A stretch of DNA of 64,000 nucleotides from Tupaia tana (lineage: Eukaryota; Chordata; Mammalia; Scandentia; Tupaiidae), in NCBI GenBank assembly GCA_026018925.1, contig JAKSZU010000329.1, positions 62,001-126,000 of the forward strand. Reading direction: 5' to 3'. The notes under the pieces were generated by a model. That model did no database searches. It saw only the letters and a program-made list of their open reading frames with translations, and was not told where the DNA came from. The position numbers and the translations under genes were made by a program. This document shows, piece after piece, positions 22,281 through 35,600 of the stretch; the stretch's first letter is position 1; each line of letters begins with the position of its first letter.

Positions 22281-25180
22281 TATTTCAGGTCTCAGGAGAA
22301 GTGAAGATTTTCTACTCATAATTCAGCCTCCAGCAAGCAAAGCTAGTGTGGTACGGAGCCCCTCTGGCCTTCTATCTCTGTCTCTGTGTCTCTGATGTCT
22401 CTGTCCTCCCTGCTCCTGTCTCCTCATTTTTTTTTGGTAATTTTTCCTTTTTACGATTTTTTTAAAGGTAGAATTTCTCTCTGGCTCTCAGCTTCTTATT
22501 TTGTTTTGTTAATAAGCCCTTCTGCTCTTTACGCAGACAGGAGAGTTGAACCATTCTCTGAGAAGATTCCACATGGATACTGGGATCTAGATATTTCAGG
22601 GCTCAGGAGAAATGAAGATTTTCTACTCATAATTCAGCCTCCAGCAAGCAAAGCTAGTGTGGTAGGGAGCCCCTCTGGCCTTCTATCTCTGTCTCTGTGT
22701 CCCTGAGATCTCTGTCTCTCCCTGCTACTGTCTCCTCATTTTTTTTGGTAATTTTTCCTTTTTACGATTTTTTTAAAGGTAGAATTTCTCTCTGGCCCTC
22801 AACTCCATCTTTTGTTTTGTTAATAAGCCCTTCTGCTCCTTCCTCCCAGGCAGGAGAGTTGAGCCATTCTCTGAGAAGATTCCACATGGATACTGGGAAA
22901 TAGATATTTCAGGGCTCAGGAGAAATGAAGATTTTCTACTCATAATTCAGTCTCCAGCAGGCAAAGCTAGTGTGGTAGGGAGCCCCTCTGGCCTTCTATC
23001 TCTGTCTCTGTGTCTCTGAGGTCTCTGTCTCTCTCTGCTCCTGTCTCCTCATTTTATTTGGTAATTTTTCCTTTTTACGATTTTTTTAAAGGTTGAATTT
23101 CTCTCTGGCTCTCAGCTCCATCTTTTGTTTTGTTAATAAGCCCTTCTGCTCCTTTCTCCCAGGCAGGAGAGTTGAGCCATATTCTGAGAAGATTCCACAT
23201 GGATACTGGGAACTAGATATGTCATGGCTCAGGAGAAATGAAGATTTTCTACTCATAATTCAGCCTCCAGCAAGCAAAGCTAGTGTGGTAGGGAGCCCCT
23301 CTGGCCTCCTATCTCTGTCTCTGTGTCTCTGCGGTCTCTGTCTCTCTCTGCTCCTGTCTCCTCATTTTTCTTTTTGGTAATTTTTCCTTTTTACGATATT
23401 TTTAAAGGTAGAATTTCTCTCTGGCTCTCAGCTCCATCTTTTGTTTTGTTAATAAGCCCTTCTGCTCCTTCCTCCCAGGCAGGAGTGTTGAGCCATTCTC
23501 TGAGAAGATTCCACATGGATACTGGGAACTAGATATTTCAGGGCTCAGGAGAAATGAAGATTTTCTACTCATAATTCAGCCTCCAGCAAGCAAAGCTAGT
23601 GTGGTAGGGAGCCCCTCGGGCCTTCTATCTCTGTCTCTGTGTCTCTGAGGTCTCTGTCTCTCTCTGCTCCTGTCTCTTCATTTTTCTTTTTGGTAATTTT
23701 TCCTTTTTACGATTTTTTTAAAGGTAGAATTTCTCTCTGGCTCTCAGCTCCATCTTTTGTTTTGTTAATAAGCCCTTCTGCTCCTTTCTCCCAGGTAAGA
23801 GAGTTGAGCCATTCTCTGAGTAGATTCCACATGGATACTGCGAACTAGATATTTCAGGGCTCTGGAGAAATGAAGATTTTCTACTCATAATTCAGCCTCC
23901 AGCAGGCAAAGCTAGTTTGGTAGGGAGCCCCTCTGGCCTTCTATCTCTGTCTCTGTGTCTCTGAGGTCTCTGTCTCTCTCTGCTCCTGTCTCCTCATTTT
24001 TATTTGGTAATTTTTCCTTTTTACGAATTTTTTATAGGTAGAATTTCTCTCTGGCTCTCAGCTCCATCTTTTGTTTTGTTAATAAGCCCTTCTGCTCCTT
24101 TCTCCCAGGCAGGAGAGTTGAGCCATTCTCTGAGATGATTCCACATGGATACTGGGAACTAGATATTTCAGGGCTCTGGAGAAATGAAGATTTTCTACTC
24201 ATAATTCAGCCTCCAGCAAGCAAAGCTAGTGTGGTAGGGAGCCCCTCTGGCCTTCTATCTCTGTCTCTGTGTCCCTGAGGTCTCTGTCTCTCTCTGCTCC
24301 TGTCTCCTCATTTTTTCTTGGTAATTTTTCCTTTTTACGATTTTTTTAAAGGTACAATTTCTCTCTTGCTCTCAGCTTCATCTTTTGTTTGGTTAATAAG
24401 CCCTTCTGCTCTTTCTCGCAGGCAGGTGAGTTGAGCCATTCTTTGAGAAGATTCCACATGGATACTGGGAACTAGATATTTCAGGGCTCAGGAGAAATGA
24501 AGATTTTCTACTCATAATTCAGCCTCCAGCAAGCAAAGCTAGTGTGGTAGGGAGCCCCTCTGGCCTTCTATCTCTGTCTCTGTGTCCCTGAGATCTCTGT
24601 CTCTCCCTGCTACTGTCTCCTCATTTTTTTTTGGTAATTTTTCCTTTTTACGATTTTTTTAAAGGTAGAATTTCTCTCTGGCCCTCAGCTCCATCTTTTG
24701 TTTTGTTAATAAGCCCTTCTGCTCCTTCCTCCCAGACAGGAGAGTTGAGCCATTCTCTGAGAAGATTCCACATGGATACTGGGAACTAGATATTTCAGGG
24801 CTCAGGAGAAATGAAGATTTTCTACTCATAATTCAGTCTCCAGCAGGCAAAGCTAGTGTGGTAGGGAGCCCCTCTGGCCTTCTATCTCTGTCTCTGTGTC
24901 TCTGAGGTCTCTGTCTCTCTCTGCTCCTGTCTCCTCATTTTATTTGGTAATTTTTCCATTTTACGATTTTTTTAAAGGTTGAATTTCTCTCTGGCTCTCA
25001 GCTCCATCTTTTGTTTTGTTAATAAGCCCTTCTGCTCCTTTCTCCCAGGCAGGAGAGTTGAGCCATATTCTGAGAAGATTCCACATGGATACTGGGAACT
25101 AGATATGTCATGGCTCAGGAGAAATGAAGATTTTCTACTCATAATTCAGCCTCCAGCAAGCAAAGCTAGTGTGGTAGGGA
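22281..25180 (+). repeat. Six-monomer (1,886 bp) sub-repeat block
   Basis: The GGTTGAATTT / GAGCCATATTCTG / GATATGTCATGGCTC monomer lies at 23,093 and 24,979, 1,886 bp or six monomers apart. In both places it follows the CTGCTACTGTC subtype and precedes one with CTCTGCGGTCTCTG and TTTTTCTTTTTGG. The stretch from about 23,639 to 25,180 has the same subtype order as about 12,022-13,500. Confidence 0.75.
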
Positions 25181-28100
25181 GCCCCTCTGGCCTCCTATCT
25201 CTGTCTCTGTGTCTCTGCGGTCTCTGTCTCTCTCTGCTCCTGTCTCCTCATTTTTCTTTTTGGTAATTTTTCCTTTTTACGATTTTTTTAAAGGTAGAAT
25301 TTCTCTCTGGCTCTCAGCTCCATCTTTTGTTTTGTTAATAAGCCTTTCTGCTCCTTTCTCCCAGGCAGGAGAGTTGAGCCATTCTCTGAGAAGATTCCAC
25401 ATGCATACTGGGAACAAGATATTTCAGGGCTCAGGAGAAATGAAGATTTTCTACTCATAATTCAGCCTCCAGCAAGCTAAGCTAGTGTGGTAGGGAGACC
25501 CTCTGGCCTTCTATCTCTTTCTCTGTGTCCCTGAGGTCTATGTCTCTCTCTGCTCCTGTCTCCTCATTTTTTTTTGGTAATTTTTCCTTTTTACGATTTT
25601 TTTAAAGGTACAATTTCTCTCTGGCTCTCAGCTTCATATTTTGTTTTGTTAATAAGCCCTTCTGTTCTTTCTCGCAGACAGGAGAGTTGAGCCATTCTCT
25701 GAGAAGATTCCACATGGATACTGGGATCTATATATTTCAGGGCTCAGGAGAAATGAAGATTTTCTACTCATAATTCAGACTCCAGCAAGCAAAGCTAGTG
25801 TGGTAGGGAGCCCGTCTGGCCTTCTATCTCTGTCTCTGTGTCCCTGAGATCTCTGTCTCTCCCTGCTCCTGTCTCCTCATTAATTTTTTGGTAATTTTTC
25901 CTTTTTACGATTTTTTTAAAGGTAGAATTTCTCTCTGGCTCTCAGCTCCATCTTTTGTTTTGTTAATAAGCCCTTCTGCTCCTTTCTCCCAAGCAAGAGA
26001 GTTGAGCCATTCTCAGAGAAGTTTTCACATGGATACTGGGAACTAGATATTTCAGGGCTCAGGAGAAATGAAGATTTTCTACTCATAATTCAGCCTCCAG
26101 CAAGCAAAGCTAGTGTGGCAGGGAGCCCCTCTGGCCTTCTATCTCTGTCTCTGTGTCTCTGCGGTCTCTGTCTCTCTCTGCTCCTGTCTCCTCATTTTTT
26201 TGGTAATTTTTCCTTTCTACGATTGTTTTAAAGGTAGAATTTCTCTCTGGCTCTCAGCTCCATCTTTTGTTTTGTTAATAAGCCCTTCTGCTCCTTTCTC
26301 CCAGGCAGGAGAGTTGAGCCATTCTCTGAGAAGATTCCACATGGATACTGGGAACTAGATATTTCAGGGCTCAGGAGAAATGAAGATTTTCTACTCATAA
26401 TTCAGCCTCCAGCAAGCAAAGCTAGTGTGGTAGGGAGCCCCTCTGGCCTTCTATCTCTGTCTCTGTGTCTCTGAGGTCTCTGTCTCTCTCTGCTCCTGTC
26501 TCCTCATTTTTTTTTTGGTAATTTTTCCTTTTTACGATTTTTTTAAAGGTAGAATTTCTCTCTGGCTCTCAGCTCCATTTTTGTTTTCTTAATAAGCCCT
26601 TCTGCTCCTTTCTCCCAGGCAGGAGAGTTGAGCCATTCTCTGAGAAGATTCCACATGGATACTGGGAACTAGATATTTCAGGGCTCAGGAGAAATGAAGA
26701 TTTTCTACTCATAATTCAGTCTCCAGCAAGCAAAGCTAGTGTGGTAGGGAGCCCCTCTGGCCTTCTATCTCTGTCTCTGTGTCCCTGAGATCTCTGTCTC
26801 TCCCTGCTCCTGTCTCCTCATTTTTTTTTTGGTAATTTTTCCTTTTTACGATTTTTTTAAAGGTAGAATTTCTCTCTGGCTCTCAGCTCCATCTTTTGTT
26901 TTGTTAATAAGCCCTTCTGCTCCTTTCTCCCAGGCAGGAGAGTTGAGCCATTCTCTGAGAAGATTCCACATGGATACTGGGAACTAGATATTTCAGGGCT
27001 CAGGAGAAATGAAGATTTTCTACTCATAATTCAGCCTCCAGGAAGCAAAGCTAGTGTGGTAGGGAGCCCCTCTGGCCTTCTATCTCTGTCTCTGTGTCTC
27101 TGAGGTCTCTGTCTCTCTCTGCTCCTGTCTCTTCATTTTTCTTTTTGGTAATTTTTCCTTTTTACGATTTTTTTAAAGGTAGAATTTCTCTCTGGCTCTC
27201 AGCTCCATCTTTTGTTTTGTTAATAAGCCCTTCTGCTCCTTTCTCCCAGGCAGGAGAGTTGAGCCATTCTCTGAGAAGATTCCACATGGATACTGGGAAC
27301 TAGATATTTCAGGGCTCAGGAGAAGTGAAGATTTTCTACTCATAATTCAGCCTCCAGCAAGCAAAGCTAGTGTGGTAGGGAGCCCCTTTGGCCTTCTATC
27401 TCTGTCTCTGTGTCTCTGATGTCTCTGTCCTCCCTGCTCCTGTCTCCTCATATTTTTTTTTGGTAATTTTTCCTTTTTACGATTTTTTTAAAGGTAGAAT
27501 TTCTCTCTGGCTCTCAGCTTCTTATTTTGTTTTGTTAATAAGCCCTTCTGGTCTTTACGCAGACAGGAGAGTTGAGCCATTCTCTGAGAAGATTCCACAT
27601 GGATACTGGGATCTAGATATTTCAGGGCTCAGGAGAAATGAAGATTTTCTACTCATAATTCAGACTCCAGCAAGCAAAGCTACTGTGGTAGGGAGCCCGT
27701 CTGGCCTTCTATCTCTGTCTCTGTGTCCCTGAGATCTCTGTCTCTCCCTGCTCCTGTCTCCTCACTATTTTTTTGGTAATTTTTCCATTATACGATTTTT
27801 TTAAAGGTAGAATTTCTCTCTCGCTCTCAGCTCCATCTTTTGTTTTGTTAATAAGCCCTTCTGCTCCTTTCTCCCATGCAAGAGAGTTGAGCCATTCTCT
27901 GAGAAGTTTCCACATGGCTACTGGGAACTAGATATTTCAGGGCTCAGGAGAAATGAAGATTTTCTACACATAATTCAGCCTCCAGGAAGCAAAGCTAGTG
28001 TGGTAGGGAGCCCCTCGGGCCTTCTATCTCTGTCTCTGTGTCTCTGAGGTCTCTGTCTCTCTCTGCTCCTGTCTCTTCATTTTTCTTTTTGGTAATTTTT

Positions 28101-31100
28101 CCTTTTTACGATTTTTTTAAAGGTAGAATTTCTCTCTGGCTCTCAGCTCCATCTTTTGTTTTGTTAATAAGCTCTTCTGCTCCTTTCTCCCAGGCAAGAG
28201 AGTTGAGCCATTCTCTGAGAAGATTCCACATGGATACTGGGAACTAGATATTTCAGGGCTCTGGAGAAATGAAGATTTTCTACTCATAATTCAGCCTCCA
28301 GCAAGCAAAGCTAGTGTGGTAGGGAGCCCCTCTGGCCTTCTATCTCTGTCTCTGTGTCCCTGAGGTCTCTGTCTCTCTCTGCTCCTGTCTCCTCATTTTT
28401 TCTTGGTAATTTTTCCTTTTTACGATTTTTTTAAAGGTACAATATCTCTCTGGCTCTCAGCTCCATCTTTTGTTTTGTTAATAACCCCTTCTGCTCCTTT
28501 CTCCTAGGCAAGAGAGTTGAGCCATTCTCTGAGAAGATTCCACATGGATACTGGGAACTACATATTTCAGGGCTCAGGAGAAATGAAGATTTTCTACTCA
28601 TAATTCAGCCTCCAGGAAGCAAAGCTAGTGTGGTAGGGAGCCCCTCTGGCCTTCTATCTCTGTCTCTGTGTCTCTGTGGTCTCTGTCTCTCTCTGCTCCT
28701 GTCTCCTCATTTTTTTTTGGTAATTTTTCCTTTTTACGATTTTTTTAAAGGTAGAATTTCTCTCTGGCTCTCAGCTCCATCTTTTGTTTTGTTAATAAGC
28801 CCTTCTGCTCCTTCCTCCCAGGCAGGAGAGTTGAGCCATTCTCTGAGAAGATTCCACATGGATACTGGGAACTAGATATTTCAGGGCTCAGGAGAAAGGA
28901 AGATTTTCTACTCATAATTCAGCCTCCAGCAGGCAAAGCTAGTGTGGGAGGGAGCCCCTCTGGCCTTCTATTACTGTCTCTGTGTCTCTGAGGTCTCTGT
29001 CTCTCTCTGCTCCTGTCTCCTCATTTTTTTTTGGTAATTTTTCTTTTTTACGATTTTTTTAAAGGTAGAATTTCTCTCTGGCACTCAGCTCCATTTTTGT
29101 TTTCTTAATAAGCCCTTCTGCTCCTTTCTCCCAGGCAGGAGAGTTGAGCCATTCTCTGAGAAGATTCCACATGGATACTGGGAACTAGATATTTCAGGGC
29201 TCAGGAGAAATGAAGATTTTCTACTCATAATTCAGCCTCCAGCAAGAAAGCTATTGTGGTAGGGAGCCCCTCTGGCCTTCTATCTCTGTCTCTGTGTCTC
29301 TGAGGTCTCTGTCTCTCTCTGCTCCTGTCTCCTGTTTTTTTGGTAATTTTTCCTTTTTATGATTTTTTTAAAGGTAGAATTTCTCTCTGGCTCTCAGCTC
29401 CATCTTTTATTTTGTTAATAAGCCCTTCTGCTCCTTTCTCCCAGGCAGGAGAGTTGAGCCATTCTCTGAGAAGTTTCCACATGGATACTGGGAACTAGAT
29501 ATTTCAGGGCTCAGGAGAAAGGAAGATTTTCTACTCACTATTCAGCCTCCAGCAGGCAAAGCTTGTGTGGTTGGGAGCCCCTCTGGCCTTCTATCTCTGT
29601 CTCTGTGTCTCTGAGGTCTCTGTCTCTCTCTGCTCCTGTCTCCTGTTTTTTTTGGTAATTTTTCCTTTTTATGATTTTTTTAAAGGTAGAATATCTCTCT
29701 GGCTCTCAGCTCCATCTTTTATTTTGTTAATAAGCCCTTCTGCTCCTTTCTCCCAGGCAGGAGAGTTGAGCCATTCTCTGAGAAGTTTCCACATGGATAC
29801 TGGGAACTAGATATTTCAGGGCTCAGGAGAAGTGAAGATTTTCTACTCATAATTCAGCCTCCAGCAAGCAAAGCTAGTGTGGTAGGGAGCCCCTCTGGCC
29901 TTCTATCTCTGTCTCTGTGTCTCTGATGTCTCTGTCCTCCCTGCTCCTGTCTCCTCATATTTTTTTTGGTAATTTTTCCTTTTTACGATTTTTTTAAAGG
30001 TAGAATTTCTCTCTGGCTCTCAGCTTCTTATTTTGTTTTGTTAATAAGCTCTTCTGCCCTTTACGCAGACAGGAGAGTTGAGCCATTCTCTGAGAAGATT
30101 CCACATCGATACTGGGATCTAGATATTTCAGGGCTCAGGAGAAATGAAGATTTTCTACTCATAATTCAGACTCCAGCAAGCAAAGCTAGTGTGGTAGGGA
30201 GCCCGTCTGGCCTTCTATCTCTGTCTCTGTGTCCCTGAGTTCTCTGTCTCTCCCTGCTCCTGTCTCCTCATTATTTTTTTGGTAATTTTTCCTTTTTACG
30301 ATTTTTTTAAAGGTAGAATTTCTCTCTGGCTCTCAGCTCCATCTTTTGTTTTGTTAATAAGCCCTTCTGCTCCTTCCTCCCAGGCAGGAGAGTTGAGCCA
30401 TTCTCTGAGAAGATTCCACATGGATACTGGGAACTAGATATTTAAGGACTCAGGAGAAATGAAGATTTTCTACTCATAATTCAGGCTCCAGCAAGCAAAG
30501 CTAGTGTGGTAGGGAGCCCCTCTGCCTTCTATCTCTGTCTCTATGTCTCGGAGGTCTCTGTCTCTCTCTGCTCCTGTCTCCTCATTTTTTTGGTAATTTT
30601 TGTTTTTTACGATTTTTTTAAAGGTAGAATTTCTCTCTGGCTCTCAGCTCCATCTTTTGTTTTGTTAATAAGCCCTTCTGCTCCTTTCTCCCAGGCAGGA
30701 GTGTTGAGCCATTCTCTGAGAAGATTCCACATGGATACTGGGAACTAGATATTTCAGGGCTCAGGAGAAATGAAGATTTTCTACTCATAATTCAGACTCC
30801 ATCAAGCAAAGCTAGTGTGGTAGGGAGCCCCTCTGGCCTTCTATCTCTGTCTCTGTGTCTCTGAGGTCTTTGTCTCTCTCTGCTCCTGTCTCCTCATTTT
30901 TCTTTTTGGTAATTTTTCCTTTTTACGATTTTTTTAAAGGTAGAATTTCTCTCTGGCTCTCAGCTCCATCTTTTGTTTTGTTAATAAGCCTTTCTGCTCC
31001 TTTCTCCCAGGCAGGAGAGTTGAGCCATTCTCTGAGAAGATTCCACATGCATACTGGGAACAAGATATTTCAGGGCTCAGGAGAAATGAAGATTTTCTAC

Positions 31101-32684
31101 TCATAATTCAGCTTCCAGCAAGCAAAGCTAGTGTGGTAGGGAGACCCTCGGGCATTCTATCTCTTTCTCTGTGTCCCTGAGGTCTCTGTCTCTCTCTGCT
31201 CCTGTCTCCTCATTTTTTTTTTGGTAATTTTTCCTTTTTACGATTTTTTTTAAGGTACAATTTCTCTCTGGCTCTCAGCTTCATATTTTGTTTTGTTAAT
31301 AAGCCCTTCTGTTCTTTCTCGCAGACAGGAGAGTTGAGCCATTCTCTGAGAAGATTCCACATGGATACTGGGAACTAGATATTTCAGGGCTCAGGAGAAA
31401 TGAAGATTTTCTACTCATAATTCAGTCTCCAGCAAGCAAAGCTAGTGTGGTAGGGAGCCCCTCTGGCCTTCTATCTCTGTCTCTGTGTCCCTGAGAACTC
31501 TGTCTCTCCCTGCTCCTGTCTCCTCATTTTTTTTTGGTAATTTTTCCTTTTTACGATTTTTTTAAAGGTAGAATTTCTCTCTGGCTCTCAGCTCCATCTT
31601 TTGTTTTGTTAAGAAGCCCTTCTGCTCCTTTCTCCCAGGCAAGAGAGTTGAGCCATTCTCTGAGAAGATTCCACATGGATACTGGGAACTAGATATTTCA
31701 GGGCTCAGGAGAAGTGAAGATTTTCTACTCATAATTCAGCCTCCAGCAAGCAAAGCTAGTGTGGTAGGGAGCCCCTCTGGCCTTCTATCTCTGTCTCTGT
31801 GTCTCTGATGTCTCTGTCCTCCCTGCTCCTGTCTCCTCATATTTTTTTTGGTAATTTTTCCTTTTTACGATTTTTTTAAAGGTAGAATTTCTCTCTGGCT
31901 CTCAGCTTCTTATTTCGTTTTGTTAATAAGCCCTTCTGCTCTTTACGCAGACAGGAGAGTTGAGCCATTCTCTGAGAAGATTCCACATGGATACTGGGAT
32001 CTAGATATTTCAGGGCTCAGGAGAAATGAAGATTTTCTACTCATAATTCAGACTCCAGCAAGCAAAACTACTGTGGTAGGGAGCCCGTCTGGCCTTCTAT
32101 CTCTGTCTCTGTGTCCCTGAGATCTCTGTCTCTCCCTGCTCCTGTCTCCTCACTATTTTTTTGGTAATTTTTCAATGTTACGATTTTTTAAAGGTAGAAT
32201 TTCTCTCTGGCTCTCAGCTCCATCTTTTGTTTTGTTAATAAGCCCTTCTGCTCCTTTCTCCCAAGCAAGAGAGTTGAGCCATTCTCTGAGAAGATTCCAC
32301 ATGGATACTGGGAACTAGATATTTCAGGGCTCTGGAGAAATGAAGATTTTCTACTCATAATTCAGCCTCCAGCAGGCAAAGCTAGTGTGGTAGGGAGCCC
32401 CTCTGGCCTTCTATCTCTGTCTCTGTGTCTCTGAGGTCTCTGTCTCTCTCTGCTCCTGTCTCCTGATTTTTATTTGGTAATTTTTACTTTTTACGTTTTT
32501 TTTAAAGGTAGAATTTCTCTCTGGCTCTCAGCTCCATCTTTTGTTTTGTTAATAAGCCCTTCTGCTCCTTTCTCCCAGGCAGGAGAGTTGAGCCATTCTC
32601 TGAGAAGATTCCACATGGATACTGGGAACTAGATATTTCAGGGCTCTGGAGAAATGAAGATTTTCTACTCATAATTCAGCCTCC
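25181..32684 (+). repeat. Region A, right-hand mosaic block
   Basis: About 24 monomers. About 25,200-25,700 and 30,850-31,350 are paired 5,646 bp (18 monomers) apart by ATACTGGGAACAAGAT and TGTTCTTTCTCGCAGACAGG. The marker subtype recurs at 27,460, 29,966 and 31,848. Its follower with CACTATTTTTTTGG appears after the first and last, together with CTACTGTGGTAGGG. Monomers at 28,038-28,900 resemble 7,636-8,790 minus one unit. The last monomer (ACGTTTTTTTTAAAGG, about 32,490) is like that near 8,020. The block ends at the super-repeat junction. Confidence 0.7.
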
Positions 32685-35600
32685 AGCACGCAAAGCTAGT
32701 GTGGTAGGGAGCCCCTCTGGCCTTCTATCTCTGTCTCTGTGTCTTGAGGTCTCTGTCTCTCTCTGTTCCTGTCTCCTCATTTTTTGTTTTGGTAATTTTT
32801 GCTTTTTACGATTTTTTTAAAGGTAGAATTTCTCTCTGGCTCTCAGCTCCATCTTTTGTTTTGTTAATAAGCCCTTCTGCTCCTTTCTCCCATGCAGGAG
32901 AGTTGAGCCATTCTCTGAGAACTTTCCACATGGATACTGGGAACTAGATATTTCAGGGCTCAGGAGAAATGAAGATTTTCTACTCATAATTCAGCCTCCA
33001 GCAAGCAAAGCTAGTGTGGTAGGGAGCCCTCTGGCCTTCTATCTCTGTCTCTGTGTCTCTGAAGTCTCTGTCTCTCTCTGCTCCTGTCTCCTCATTTTTT
33101 TTTGGTAATTTTTCCTTTTTACGATTTTTTTAAAGGTAGAATTTCTCTCTGGTTCTCAGCTCCATCTTTTGTTTAGTTAATAAGCCCTTCTGCTCCTTTC
33201 TACCAGGCAGGAGAGTTGAGCCATTCTCTGAGAAGGTTCCACATGGATACTGGGAACTAGATATTTCAGGGCTCTGGAGAAATGAAGATTTTCTACTCAT
33301 AATTCACCCTCCAGCAGGCAAAGCTAGTGTGGTAGGGAGCCCCTCTGGCTTTCTATCTCTGTCTCTGTGTCTCTGAGGTCTCTGTCTCTCTCTGCTCCTG
33401 TTTCCTCATTTTTTTTTGGTAATTTTTCCTTTTTACGATTTTTTTAAAGGTAGAATTTCTCTCTGAATCTCAGCTCCATCTTTTGTTTTGTTAATAAGCC
33501 CTTCTGCTCCTTTCTCCCAGGCAGGAGAGTTGAGCCATTCTCTGAGAAGTTTCCACATGGATACTGGGAACTAGATATTTCAGGGCTCAGGAGAAATGAA
33601 GATTTTCTACTCATAATTCAGCCCCCAGCACGCAAAGCTAGTGTGGTAGGGAGCCCCTCTGGCCTTCTATCTCTGTCTCTGTGTCTCTGAGGTCTCTGTC
33701 TCTCTGCTCCTGTCTCCTCTTTTTTTTTTTGGTAATTTTTCATTTTTATGATTTTTTTAAAGGTAGAATTTCTCTCTGGCTCTCAGCTCCATCTTTTGTT
33801 TTGTTAATAAGACCTTCTGCTCCTTCCTCCCAGGCAGGAGAGTTGAGCCATTCTCTGAGAAGATTCCACATGGATACTGGGAACTAGATATGTCAGGGCT
33901 CAGGAGAAAGGAAGATTTTCTACTTATAATTCAGCCTCCAGCAGGCAAAGCTAGTGTGGTAGGGAGCCCCTCTGGCCTTCTATCTCTGTCTCTGTGTCTC
34001 TGAGGTCTCTGTCTCTCTCTGCTCCTGTCTCCTCATTTTTTTTGGTAATTTTTCCTTTTTACGATTTTTTTAAATGTAGAATTTCTCTCTGGCTCTCAGC
34101 TCCGTCTTTTGTTTTGTTAATCAGCCCTTCTGCTACTTTCTCCCAGGCAAGAGAGTTGAGCCATTCTCTGAGAAGATTCCACATGGATACCGGGAACTAG
34201 ATATTTCAGGGCTCAGGAGAAATGAAGATTTTCTACTCATAATTCAGCCTCCAGCAAGCAAAGCTAGTGTGGTAGGGAGCCCCTCTGGCCTTCTGTCCCT
34301 GTCTCTGTGTCTCTGAGGTCTCTGTATCTCTCTGCTCCTGTCTCCTCATTTTTTTTTTCGGTAATTTTTCCTTTTTACGATTTTTTTAAAGGTAGAATTT
34401 CTCTCTGGCTCTCAGCTCCATCTTTTGTTTTGTTAATAAGCCCTTCTGCTCCTTTCTCCCAGGAAGGAGAGTTGAGCCATTCTCTGAGAAGTTTCCACAT
34501 GGATACTGGGAACCTGATATTTCACGGCTCAGGAGAAATGAAGATTTTCTACTCATAATTCAGCCTACAGGAAGCAAAGTTAGTGTGGTAGGGAGCCCCT
34601 CTGGCCTTCTATCTCAGTCTCTGTGTCTCTGAGATCTCTGTCTCTCTCTGCTCCTGTCTCCTCATTTTTCTTTTTGGTAATTTTTCCTTTTTACGATTTT
34701 TTTAAAGGTAGAATTTCTCTCTGGCTCTCAGCTCCATCTTTTGTTTTGTTAATAAGCCCTTCTGCTCCTTTCTCCCAGGCAGGAGAGTTTAGCCATTATC
34801 TGAGAAGATTCCACATGGATACTGGGAACTAGATATTTCAGGGCTCAGGAGGAATGAAGATTTTCTACTCATAATTCAGCCTCCAGCAAGCAAAGCTAGT
34901 GTGGTAGGGAGCCCCTCTGGCCTTCTATCTCTGTCTCTGTGTCTCTGAGGTCTCTGTCTCTCTCTGCTCCTGTCTCCTCATTTATTTTTTTGGTAATTTT
35001 TCCTTTTTACGATTTTTTTAAAGGTAGAATTTCTCTCTAGCTCTCAGCTCCATCTTTTGTTTCGTTAATAAGCCCTTCTGCTCTTTTCTCCCAGGCAGGA
35101 GAGTTGAGCCATTCTCTGAGAAGTTTCCACATGGATACTGGGAACTAGATATTTCAGGGCTCAGGAGAAATGAAGATTTTCTACTCATAATTCAGCCTCC
35201 AGCAAGCAAAGCTAGTGTGGTAGGGAGCCCCTCTGGCCTTCTATCTCTGTCTCTGTGTCTCTGAGGTGTCTGTCTCTCTCTGCTCCTGTCTCCTCATTTT
35301 TTTTTTGGTAATTTTTCCTTTTTACTATTTTTTTAAAGGTAGAATTTCTCTGTCGCTCTCAGCTCCATCTTTTGTTTTGTTAATAAGCCCTTCTGCTCCT
35401 TTCTCCCAGGCAGGAGAGTTGAGCCATTCTCTGAGAAGATTCCACATGGATACTGGGAACTAGATATTTCAGGGCTCAGGAGAAATGAAGATTTTCTACT
35501 CATAATTCAGCCCCCAGCACGCAAAGCTAGTGTGGTAGGGAGCCCCTCTGGCCTTCTATCTCTGTCTCTGTGTCTCTGAGGTCTCTGTCTCTCTCTGCTC

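Larger units (their letters stand above)
1..32684 (+). repeat. Region A: mosaic of satellite subtypes with short, irregular higher-order repeats
   Basis: Monomers here fall into recurrent subtypes, but their order changes from block to block. The clearest marker is the subtype with CTGATGTCTCTGTCCTCCC, CTTCTTATTTTG and CTTTACGCAGACAGG. Its TTGGTA point lies at 1,415, 11,445, 16,145, 19,290, 22,434, 27,460, 29,966 and 31,848. The spacings of 10,030, 4,700, 3,145, 3,144, 5,026, 2,506 and 1,882 bp equal about 32, 15, 10, 10, 16, 8 and 6 monomers. This marker was not seen after 32.7 kb, so region A and the following super-repeat are separate homogenisation domains. Confidence 0.85.
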
